NCBI GenBank assembly: GCA_022428035.1
Contig: JAKMDG010000411.1
Coordinates: 1 to 5,164, forward strand
DNA: 5,164 nt
From: Longimicrobiales bacterium
GTDB lineage: Bacteria > Gemmatimonadota > Gemmatimonadetes > Longimicrobiales > Gaopeijiaceae
Direction: 5' to 3'
Under the pieces are notes generated by a model. That model was given only the letters and a program-made list of their open reading frames with translations. It made no database searches and was not told the origin of the DNA. Below, piece by piece: positions 1 to 5,164 of this stretch (position 1 is the stretch's first letter; the number at the start of each line of letters is the position of its first letter). The position numbers were made by a program, and so were the translations under genes.

Positions 1-1
1 T

Positions 2-250
2 CCTTCCCGTCGAGCACGAACAGCAGCCTCGCTGCCTTCGTCCGGTGTCGAACCTGTTGATCTGAACTCGGCTGACGTAGCCGCACTGGAGGGACTTCCG
101 GGGGTCGGGCCGGCCCTTGCTGCCCGCATCGTTGAGGAGCGGAAAGAGGGACTCTTCCAAGGCATCGAGGACCTCGTTCGCGTGCACGGTATTGGTATCG
201 CGACCGTAGAGAGGCTGCGTGGTCGGGTGGTCGTCCGCGGAATTCGTTGA
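2..250 (+). CDS. ComEA-like helix-hairpin-helix DNA-binding protein, 3' end only
   Basis: The last 82 codons of a gene whose start lies before the window; it ends at TGA 248-250. The visible part has a short Ala/Ser/Pro-rich linker (about residues 1-18) and then a tandem helix-hairpin-helix domain. That domain opens with VDLNSADVAALEGLPGVGPA and closes with a second hairpin, VHGIGIATVERL. The N-S/T-A opening, the LPGVG and HGIG hairpins and the R-x-x-G-x-F middle segment match the ComEA C-terminal domain. In that family the domain binds double-stranded DNA without sequence specificity in the periplasm or at the cell surface during transformation. Whether this copy has the signal peptide or membrane anchor expected of ComEA cannot be seen. 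The type IV pilus operon 130 bases downstream fits a DNA-uptake role (inference). Other small HhH proteins share this domain, so the family call is firmer than the function. Confidence 0.85.
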   Translation, partial: PSRRARTAASLPSSGVEPVDLNSADVAALEGLPGVGPALAARIVEERKEGLFQGIEDLVRVHGIGIATVERLRGRVVVRGIR

Positions 251-338
251 GGAGCCCCATGGTTCGGAGTGTTCAGCGATCTTCAGACTAAGCTTGTATG
301 GGGGCGTACTGCGCTCGTATTCTACCTGTCGGGCGCGG

Positions 339-354
339 TGGCTCGCCGCGTGCT
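339..354 (+). promoter_or_regulatory. Candidate sigma-54 (-24/-12) promoter for pilBTC
   Basis: The 16 bases TGGCTCGCCGCGTGCT match the RpoN consensus TGGCACGRNNNTTGCW at 10 of 13 specified positions. The invariant GG (340-341) and GC (352-353) are exactly ten bases apart, as required. Transcription would begin about 12 bases after the GC, near 365, giving a leader of roughly 16 bases before the pilB ATG at 381. Sigma-54 control is well known for pilin genes acting with PilR, which makes the site plausible here. In GC-rich DNA such matches also arise by chance. No enhancer site was identified. Confidence 0.3.
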
Positions 355-380
355 TTTCCTCCTCGACGGGATCGCGGCTG

Positions 381-2102
381 ATGGCAGTGAAGGTGGCGCA
401 GGAGATCCGACTTGGTGACCTCTTCGTCAAGGAGGGGCTGATCACCGAGCAAGAGCTCCGGGAAGGTCTCGCGGAAGCCAAGACGTCAGGCTCGCGGATC
501 GGCTACTCCCTGGTGCATCTCGGCTTCGTCAGGGAAGAAGAGCTGACCCGGATGCTCGCCAAGCAGTATCGAGTTCCGGCGGTCGACCTCGCGAAGGTCA
601 AGGTCGATCCCAAGATTCTGAAGTTGATTCCAGCCACCGTGGCGCGTAAGCACACGGTTCTGCCGCTGCGCAGAGTGGGCCGGATGCTCACCGTCGCGAT
701 GACCAATCCGACGGACTTCTCCGCGATCGATGACCTGAAGTTCATCTCGAAGCTCGAGATTGAGCCGGTGATCGTCGGCGAATACACCCTCCGCAAGCAC
801 CTCGAGAATTATTACGGCGCTGCGGACGAGGCCGTGATGACCTCGATGCTCGAGGGTTGGGGCGACTTTGACGACGTAGAGATCATCGAAGACGAGGAAG
901 ACGAGGATTATTCGGCGCTCGCTGCCGAAGTAGACTCTGCTCCCGTCGTGAAGTTCATCAACGGCCTCCTGACGGACGCGGTGCAGAAGGGTGTGTCCGA
1001 TATCCACATCGAGCCGTACGAGAAGGAGGTCCGGATTCGGTACCGGATCGATGGTGCGCTTCAGGAAGTCATGAAGCCACCGATGAAGATGAAGGCCGCG
1101 CTCACGTCACGGATCAAGATCCTTGCGGACTTGAACATTGCGGAGCGAAGGGTGCCTCAGGATGGTCGCATCAAGCTGAAGATGCGAAACAAGGTCGTCG
1201 ATTTCCGTGTGTCGACGTTGCCGGTGATCTTCGGCGAAAAGATCGTGCTGCGTATTCTCGATAAGGGTAACCTGACCTTCGATTTGACTAAGTTCGGGTT
1301 TGAGCCGAAGGCCGAGAAGGATTTCATGTGGTCGATCTCGCGTCCGTACGGAATGGTCCTTGTGACGGGTCCGACAGGATCGGGAAAGACGACAACGCTC
1401 TACTCCGCGTTGTCACAGATCAACACGATCGACACGAACATCATGACCGCTGAGGACCCGGTCGAGTACAACCTCCATGGCATCAATCAGGTTCTGGTCC
1501 GGAGTGAAATCGGGATGGATTTTCCGGCTGCGCTCAAGGCGTTCCTGCGGCAGGACCCGAACATCATCATGGTCGGTGAGATTCGTGACATGTCCACCGG
1601 CGGTATCGCCATCAAAGCGGCGCTGACCGGTCACCTCGTGTTGTCGACGCTCCATACGAACGATTGCCCTGGTACGATCACTCGTATGCTCGACATGGGT
1701 CTCGAGCCGTTCAACGTCGCCTCGGCGCTCAACCTGGTGTCTGCTCAGCGCCTCGCTCGCCGGATTTGCAAGAAGTGCAAAGTCGAAGCGACCTACGAGG
1801 AGGAGTACCTCACGTCGGCACGGGTCGATCTGGATTGGGTTGCCAGGACTACGCTTTATAAGGGCGAAGGATGCGACGAGTGCGGAGGGATCGGATACAA
1901 GGGCCGCTGCGGCTTTTACGAAGTCATGATCATGTCGACGCCGCTCCGTAAGGCGATCATGAACGAGATGGGCACTGATGAACTTCGCGAACTCGCCTGC
2001 TCGGAGGGTATGCTCACCCTTCGTGAGGACGGGCTCAAGAAGGTCGAGCGGGGTGTGACCACTCTCGAGGAAGTCATCAAGGAGACCACGGTCGCCGACT
2101 GA
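381..2102 (+). CDS. pilB: PilB, type IV pilus extension ATPase
   Basis: A 573-residue hexameric AAA+-like secretion ATPase that drives pilin polymerisation from the cytoplasmic face of the inner membrane. Residues 10-62 hold two 24-residue MshEN motifs (10-33 and 39-62) separated by five residues, the pattern that binds cyclic di-GMP in this family. An acidic linker (162-176, 11 of 15 residues Asp or Glu) precedes the ATPase core. The core has Walker A GPTGSGKT (330-337), an Asp box around E358-D359, Walker B IIMVGE (395-400) and a His box around H418 and H425. Four cysteines (C463, C466, C498, C501) form the zinc site typical of PilB/GspE. ATG 381 is preferred to the in-frame ATG at 219. It gives the usual family length and starts just before the first conserved motif, whereas the upstream start would overlap the previous gene and add 54 unconserved-looking residues. 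The ribosome site is weak (GGGA at 368-371). The pilT and pilC neighbours favour PilB over the type II secretion protein GspE. Confidence 0.95.
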   Translation: MAVKVAQEIRLGDLFVKEGLITEQELREGLAEAKTSGSRIGYSLVHLGFVREEELTRMLAKQYRVPAVDLAKVKVDPKILKLIPATVARKHTVLPLRRVGRMLTVAMTNPTDFSAIDDLKFISKLEIEPVIVGEYTLRKHLENYYGAADEAVMTSMLEGWGDFDDVEIIEDEEDEDYSALAAEVDSAPVVKFINGLLTDAVQKGVSDIHIEPYEKEVRIRYRIDGALQEVMKPPMKMKAALTSRIKILADLNIAERRVPQDGRIKLKMRNKVVDFRVSTLPVIFGEKIVLRILDKGNLTFDLTKFGFEPKAEKDFMWSISRPYGMVLVTGPTGSGKTTTLYSALSQINTIDTNIMTAEDPVEYNLHGINQVLVRSEIGMDFPAALKAFLRQDPNIIMVGEIRDMSTGGIAIKAALTGHLVLSTLHTNDCPGTITRMLDMGLEPFNVASALNLVSAQRLARRICKKCKVEATYEEEYLTSARVDLDWVARTTLYKGEGCDECGGIGYKGRCGFYEVMIMSTPLRKAIMNEMGTDELRELACSEGMLTLREDGLKKVERGVTTLEEVIKETTVAD

Positions 2103-2133
2103 TGCGACCAGCCAACCTCAGGAAGGGACGTAC

Positions 2134-3252
2134 ATGACCCAGCCGGCCGTCCCGGCAGGACAGGCCCCGCCGCAGGAGCTCAACCTCCGGATTCTCCTTC
2201 AGGAGATGATCCAGCGAGGCGCCTCTGATCTTCACATCACCGTTGGGAACCCGGCCAAGATCCGGATCGACGGGGATCTCGCCGATTCGCACATCAAGCA
2301 GGTGCTTGCGCCGAAAGATACGCTGTCATTGGCGTATTCGATCCTTACGGACAGCCAGAAGAAGCGCTTCGAGACCGAGGACGAGTTGGACTTCTCGTTC
2401 GGGGTTCAAAACCTCTCCCGCTTTCGTGGCAACGTGTACAAGCAACGGGGTTGTGTCGCGATGGCGATTCGGCAGATCCCCTACGAGATCATCTCGCTCG
2501 AAAAGCTGGGTTTACCTCCGGTCGCCAACAACCTGGCGGACCGACCGCGCGGTCTAGTTCTCGTGACGGGTCCGACGGGCTCCGGTAAGTCGACAACGCT
2601 TGCCGCGATGCTCGACAAAGTGAATCGCGAGCGACGTGGTCACATCATCACGATCGAAGACCCGATCGAGTTCATCCACCGCCACCAGGGGTGCATGATC
2701 AACCAGCGCGAGGTCGGGGCGGACACGCAGAGTTTTCGGGCGGCCCTGAAGTATGCGCTGCGACAGGATCCTGACGTCATCCTCGTTGGTGAGATGCGTG
2801 ACCTGGAGACGATTTCTGCGGCTCTTACGATCGCCGAGACTGGACACCTGGTGTTCGCTACACTTCACACGAATTCCGCAGCAGAATCGATCAATCGGAT
2901 CATTGATGCTTTCCCGGCGCATCAGCAGGGTCAGGTACGGACGCAGCTCGCCTTCGTGCTCGAAGGTGTGATCACGCAGACTCTGCTCCCCAAAGCCAAG
3001 GGAAAGGGACGCGTCGTTGCGGCCGAGGTCATGATCTGTACACCCGCGATCCGTGCTGTCATCCGGGACGAGAAGATTCATCAGATCTACTCGCTCATGC
3101 AGGCCGGTAAGAAGCACGGGATGCAGACAATGAATGACGCTCTTCAGATGCTCTACATGAAGCATGAAGTAACCCTTGAGGAAGCGTTGAAACGATCTGG
3201 CGACCGCAACGAGCTCCTGCGAGCCGTTGGTGAGCCCGTTCCAGGCGAGTAA
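2134..3252 (+). CDS. pilT: PilT, type IV pilus retraction ATPase
   Basis: A 372-residue hexameric ATPase that depolymerises the pilus, giving twitching force and, in competent cells, DNA pull-in. The N-terminal PAS-like domain has the family signature GASDLHI near residue 30. The catalytic core shows Walker A GPTGSGKST (146-154), an Asp box ITIEDPIEF (172-180), Walker B VILVGE (215-220, with E220 the expected catalytic glutamate) and a His box from H238 to H245. The retraction-specific motif, AIRNLIRE in well-studied PilT, is present as AIRAVIRD (305-312) and is followed by HQI and a GMQTMNDAL-type segment. That motif and the lack of both an MshEN domain and a tetracysteine site distinguish it from PilB. 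The gene follows pilB after 31 bases and has a strong ribosome site, AGGAAGGGA (2120-2128), five bases before the ATG. The length is slightly above the roughly 345 residues of common PilT proteins, owing to short extensions at both ends. Confidence 0.95.
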   Translation: MTQPAVPAGQAPPQELNLRILLQEMIQRGASDLHITVGNPAKIRIDGDLADSHIKQVLAPKDTLSLAYSILTDSQKKRFETEDELDFSFGVQNLSRFRGNVYKQRGCVAMAIRQIPYEIISLEKLGLPPVANNLADRPRGLVLVTGPTGSGKSTTLAAMLDKVNRERRGHIITIEDPIEFIHRHQGCMINQREVGADTQSFRAALKYALRQDPDVILVGEMRDLETISAALTIAETGHLVFATLHTNSAAESINRIIDAFPAHQQGQVRTQLAFVLEGVITQTLLPKAKGKGRVVAAEVMICTPAIRAVIRDEKIHQIYSLMQAGKKHGMQTMNDALQMLYMKHEVTLEEALKRSGDRNELLRAVGEPVPGE

Positions 3253-3281
3253 CCCGAACGAGACAGAGGGAAGGACGCTCC

Positions 3282-4484
3282 ATGCCAGTCTTTGCGTACA
3301 GTGCACGGCCCGCCTCAGGCGGGGAGATGCAAACCGGTGAACTCGACCTTTCGAGCAAAGACGAGGTCCTCGCTCATCTACACCGGGAGAAGCTGATCCC
3401 GGTCTCGGTTCGGGAGAAGCCGAAACAGCTCTCGTTCAGTTTCGGTAGCGGTGTTTCTACGCGTGATATCGTCATTTTCACACGGCAGTTCGCGACCATG
3501 ATCAACTCAGGTCTGCCGCTGGTACAGAGTTTGGACATCCTCGCAGAACAGACGGAGAACCAGGCCCTTCGCAAGACGATTGGGGACGTTCTTTATGACG
3601 TCGAATCAGGCCATACGCTAGCCGATGCGATGGGCAAGCACGATCAGGTGTTCACCGAGCTGTACGTCAACATGGTCGCCGCGGGAGAGGCCGGGGGTAT
3701 CCTGGACACGATCCTACTCCGCTTGGCGACGTTCCTGGAAAAGAATGATGCGCTGATTCGGAAGATCAAAGGCGCCATGATCTATCCCGGCGTGATCTTC
3801 TCTGTCGCTGGCGGAGCGGTGGTGATCTTGCTGCTCTTCGTCATCCCGACGTTCCAGCAGATGTTTGCGTCGGCCGGGATCCCGCTTCCCCTTCCGACCC
3901 AGATCGTCATCAACATGTCGGAATTCCTCCAGGCGTACTGGTGGGCGTGTGGTGTCGGCGTCATCGCATTCGCCGTGGGCCTGCGACAGTACTACCAGAC
4001 GGACAGTGGACAGCTGGTGCTCGACAGGCTGTTACTGGCGATGCCCATCCTGGGCGATCTCCAGCGCAAGTCAGCGGTAGCTCGATTCACCCGCACGCTA
4101 GGTACTCTGGTCTCGTCGGGTGTGTCGATTCTCGAAGGTCTCGAAATTACGGCGAAGACTGCGGGCAATCGGGTCATTCATGATGCCGTGATGGGGTCTC
4201 GAGCCTCGATCGCGGGTGGTGAAACGATTGCCGGTCCGTTGAAGGAGTCCGGTGTGTTTCCACCGATGGTGGTTCAGATGATCAACGTCGGTGAGCAGAC
4301 CGGAGGCCTGGACGAGATGCTGACGAAGATCGCGGACTTCTACGACGAAGAGGTCGATGCGGCCGTCGACGCGCTACTCTCGGCCCTGGAGCCCATCATG
4401 ATTGTCGTGCTCGGTGTGATCGTTGGTGGAATGATCGTCGCCATGTACCTGCCGATCTTCGACATGATCAACGCGGTGCAGTAA
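3282..4484 (+). CDS. pilC: PilC, type IV pilus inner-membrane platform protein
   Basis: A 400-residue GspF/PilC family protein that forms the inner-membrane platform on which PilB and PilT act and from which pilin subunits are added or withdrawn. After a short N-terminal cytoplasmic region (VFAYSAR start, typical of the family) there are two homologous T2SSF domains, at about 66-190 and 268-391. Each begins with an F-T-R-x-(F/L) segment and includes a (G)E-(A/Q)-(G/T)-G helix turn: AAGEAGG in the first, NVGEQTGG in the second. Three hydrophobic membrane segments are visible: about 170-188, 219-236 and 373-392. The last is followed by YLPIFDM, the conserved PilC C-terminal motif. The length is normal for the family. 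It starts 29 bases after pilT with a purine-rich ribosome site (AGGGAAGGA, 3267-3275) six bases before the ATG. GspF of a type II secretion system is the main alternative, but pilT next to it argues for a pilus. Confidence 0.95.
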   Translation: MPVFAYSARPASGGEMQTGELDLSSKDEVLAHLHREKLIPVSVREKPKQLSFSFGSGVSTRDIVIFTRQFATMINSGLPLVQSLDILAEQTENQALRKTIGDVLYDVESGHTLADAMGKHDQVFTELYVNMVAAGEAGGILDTILLRLATFLEKNDALIRKIKGAMIYPGVIFSVAGGAVVILLLFVIPTFQQMFASAGIPLPLPTQIVINMSEFLQAYWWACGVGVIAFAVGLRQYYQTDSGQLVLDRLLLAMPILGDLQRKSAVARFTRTLGTLVSSGVSILEGLEITAKTAGNRVIHDAVMGSRASIAGGETIAGPLKESGVFPPMVVQMINVGEQTGGLDEMLTKIADFYDEEVDAAVDALLSALEPIMIVVLGVIVGGMIVAMYLPIFDMINAVQ

Positions 4485-4496
4485 GCCCGGAGTGAA

Positions 4497-4515
4497 GAGT
4501 CAGGCCGCTTGACTC
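4497..4515. repeat. Short dyad just after pilC; weak terminator candidate
   Basis: GAGTCA (4497-4502) and TGACTC (4510-4515) form a perfect 6-bp stem around a 7-base GC-rich loop, starting 13 bases after the pilC stop codon. The placement, also within the end of the minus-strand ORF, suits a transcript end for either strand. There is no run of T on the + strand after it, and the stem is short, so intrinsic termination would be weak. It may mark a transcript end or be incidental. Confidence 0.25.
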
Positions 4516-4700
4516 AGAACGTCACAGACCTTCGAAGTCGGCGGCTCCCTTTTTCGCCCTTCGAGCAGTCGGTCCGGCAAGAGCTGGTTCACAGCCTTCT
4601 GGTACTTGTCGGCGGCGGTCGTAAAGCCACGGATCAGGGATGGACGGGTGCGACCCCTAGTGCTGTCGGGCTCTTTCAGAATGGCCTTTCGGGGTGACAT
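4500..4700 (-). CDS. Possible small basic hypothetical protein, 66 aa
   Basis: An ATG at 4698-4700 on the minus strand opens a 66-codon frame that ends with TGA at 4500-4502, convergent with pilC and 15 bases from its stop. I do not recognise the protein. It is basic (14 Lys/Arg against 7 Asp/Glu) and has no signal peptide or membrane segment. Its second half reads as a helical stretch (TAADKYQKAVNQLL, residues 28-41) followed by a charged LLEGRKRE segment. About 70% of third codon positions are G or C, higher than in the opposing + strand frame over the same bases (about 60%), and the composition looks protein-like. Against it, no ribosome binding site is visible before the ATG and no promoter was recognised. 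The same frame stays open upstream to 5000 on the minus strand, but that part is mostly antisense to the transporter gene and looks non-coding. A chance ORF or a remnant remains possible. Confidence 0.35.
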   Translation of the reverse strand: MSPRKAILKEPDSTRGRTRPSLIRGFTTAADKYQKAVNQLLPDRLLEGRKREPPTSKVCDVLSQAA

Positions 4701-4721
4701 CGGAGTTCGGTGGATCAGAAG

Positions 4722-4766
4722 GTGATGGTCCAGGCCTGCAATCGGGGACCACCACGGGCGGTGGTG
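4722..4766 (+). promoter_or_regulatory. Overlapping, mutually exclusive hairpins
   Basis: GTGATGGTCC (4722-4731) can pair with GGACCACCAC (4746-4755) at 9 of 10 positions, with one A-C mismatch. The CACCAC at 4750-4755 can instead pair perfectly with GTGGTG at 4761-4766 around a 5-base loop. The two stems share 4750-4755, so only one can form at a time, the geometry used by attenuators and some riboswitch expression platforms. No U-run follows either stem, so transcription termination is not evident. The function is unknown and the structure could be coincidental. Confidence 0.25.
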
Positions 4767-4836
4767 ATGTGAAGTTGCAGCCACGGGGGGTGGACGCTCG
4801 GCGGTGCAGGAGTCAGGATGTTGCGTCCCGATCGAA

Positions 4837-4850
4837 CGCACTGGAGTGCG
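4837..4850 (+). promoter_or_regulatory. Dyad enclosing the ribosome binding site of the transporter gene
   Basis: CGCACT (4837-4842) and AGTGCG (4845-4850) are perfect inverted arms separated by GG. As RNA this gives a 5-bp stem with a TGGA loop. The loop and its edge hold the GGAG (4843-4846), the best ribosome binding sequence for the GTG start at 4852, five bases downstream. The element could limit translation, or, as DNA, serve as a palindromic operator. Only one copy is seen in the window. Confidence 0.35.
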
Positions 4851-4851
4851 C

Positions 4852-5164
4852 GTGCCCTTAGACTTACCGACAGTGCTGATGCTCATCGGCGCAGGCTTCG
4901 TCGCGGGTACCATCAACTCGATCGCGGGTGGCGGGTCGCTGCTGACCCTACCCCTCCTGATCTTCATTGGATTGCCTGCGACGGTCGCGAATGGCACCAA
5001 CCGGATCGCGATCTTCGTGGGCGGTATCGGTGCCGCGACAAGCTTCCATCGCCGTAAGCTGATCCCGTTCGCATGGGTGAAGTTCGGGCTCGCTCCGGCT
5101 TTGATCGGCGTCGCCCTTGGTGCCTGGGTTGCGACGGAGGTGGGTGATGCCGCGTTCGAGCGTG
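4852..5164 (+). CDS. TauE/SafE (TSUP) family membrane transporter, 5' end only
   Basis: The first 104 codons of a gene that runs past the window end. The family comprises inner-membrane permeases, several linked to export or uptake of sulfite, sulfonates or other organic anions; the substrate here cannot be told. The N-terminus has the signature of the first TSUP repeat: a hydrophobic helix (about 7-21), then INSIAGGGSLLTLP (21-34), then a second helix leading to GLPATVANGTNRIA (40-53). A third hydrophobic segment (about 54-65), a basic cytoplasmic-type HRRKL turn (66-70) and a fourth segment (about 78-94) follow. GTG 4852 is chosen because GGAG at 4843-4846 lies five bases upstream and the protein then begins just before the first helix. 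GTG 4846 is an in-frame alternative. The frame is open back to 4768. The orientation matches the pil operon, but the 367-base gap and the family suggest a separate unit. Confidence 0.85.
   Translation, partial: MPLDLPTVLMLIGAGFVAGTINSIAGGGSLLTLPLLIFIGLPATVANGTNRIAIFVGGIGAATSFHRRKLIPFAWVKFGLAPALIGVALGAWVATEVGDAAFER

Larger units (their letters stand above)
4701..4851 (+). other. Noncoding leader of the transporter gene with inverted repeats
   Basis: No convincing gene lies in this stretch between the possible minus-strand ORF and the transporter start. It holds a run of overlapping dyads (4722-4755, 4750-4766, 4837-4850) described separately, plus the 8-bp palindrome CAGGCCTG at 4731-4738. 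I could not identify a clear sigma-70 promoter. Because of the dyads, the stretch is best read as a candidate regulated 5' leader. Confidence 0.4.

Noticed and set aside
259..291. A 10-codon ORF with an AGGAG ribosome site (250-254), as a possible leader peptide
   Set aside because: The peptide (MVRSVQRSSD) has no run of regulatory codons and no attenuator follows it. The AGGAG overlaps the preceding stop and is likely chance.
294..323. Sigma-70-like TTGTAT and TATTCT boxes with an 18-base spacer before pilB
   Set aside because: Only 3 of 6 and 4 of 6 bases match the consensus, too weak to support without a mapped start.
219..380. In-frame N-terminal extension of pilB from ATG 219
   Set aside because: It overlaps the end of the ComEA-like gene, lacks a good ribosome site and adds residues that do not resemble the family. 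ATG 381 begins right before the conserved domain and gives the usual length.
298..381. A 27-codon ORF whose TGA overlaps the pilB ATG, suggesting translational coupling
   Set aside because: It has no ribosome site and an arginine/glycine/proline-rich sequence typical of out-of-frame GC-rich DNA.
486..1007. Minus-strand ORF (173 codons) opposite pilB
   Set aside because: Antisense shadow of conserved pilB codons, rich in His, Arg and Asp as expected from a reversed GC-rich frame.
2554..3306. Long minus-strand ORF (250 codons) opposite pilT
   Set aside because: It is the antisense shadow of conserved pilT codons; its protein shows no domain and no plausible start context.
4550..4556. T-run (CTTTTTC) as a + strand terminator after pilC
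   Set aside because: No stable GC-rich stem ends directly before it, and it lies within the possible minus-strand gene.
4509..4697. + strand 62-codon ORF starting with TTG after pilC
   Set aside because: It is antisense to the better-looking minus-strand frame, with lower GC at third positions (about 60%), a TTG start and no ribosome site.
4818..5057. + strand ORF from ATG 4818, preceded by AGGAG
   Set aside because: It runs out of frame across the clearly recognisable TSUP coding sequence and gives an arginine/aspartate-rich nonsense-like product.

Overview
The window holds the core motor genes of a type IV pilus (T4P): pilB, pilT and pilC, in that order on the + strand. Before them is the 3' end of a ComEA-like helix-hairpin-helix gene. 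After them comes an intergenic stretch of about 370 bases and then the 5' end of a TauE/SafE (TSUP) family membrane transporter. Base composition is moderately GC-rich (roughly 60% by eye). A PilB with a tetracysteine site and a separate PilT retraction ATPase point to a diderm, Gram-negative-type bacterium. The pilB-pilT-pilC order with a competence-type gene next door occurs in phyla such as Gemmatimonadota, Acidobacteriota and Myxococcota. I cannot place the organism more finely, and this taxonomic guess is weak.

Layout: 2-250 is the partial ComEA-like DNA-binding domain. 251-380 is a noncoding leader with a candidate sigma-54 promoter. 381-2102 is pilB (extension ATPase, 573 aa). 2134-3252 is pilT (retraction ATPase, 372 aa). 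3282-4484 is pilC (inner-membrane platform, 400 aa). 4485-4851 lies between pilC and the transporter; it carries a possible 66-codon gene on the minus strand (4500-4700) and a cluster of inverted repeats (4722-4850). 4852-5164 is the transporter, cut by the window end.

The three pil genes are separated by only 29-31 bases, and pilT and pilC have strong ribosome binding sites, so they very likely form one operon. PilB powers pilus assembly, PilT powers disassembly, and both act on the cytoplasmic face of PilC. PilB carries an N-terminal domain with the tandem 24-residue motifs of the MshEN type, which suggests that cyclic di-GMP tunes pilus extension. The ComEA-like neighbour makes a role in DNA uptake plausible in addition to motility or adhesion.

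The coding content belongs to known families and I see no sign of a new multi-gene system. The points most worth checking are the c-di-GMP input into PilB, the candidate sigma-54 promoter, the small minus-strand ORF, and the mutually exclusive hairpins and the ribosome-site hairpin in front of the transporter gene.
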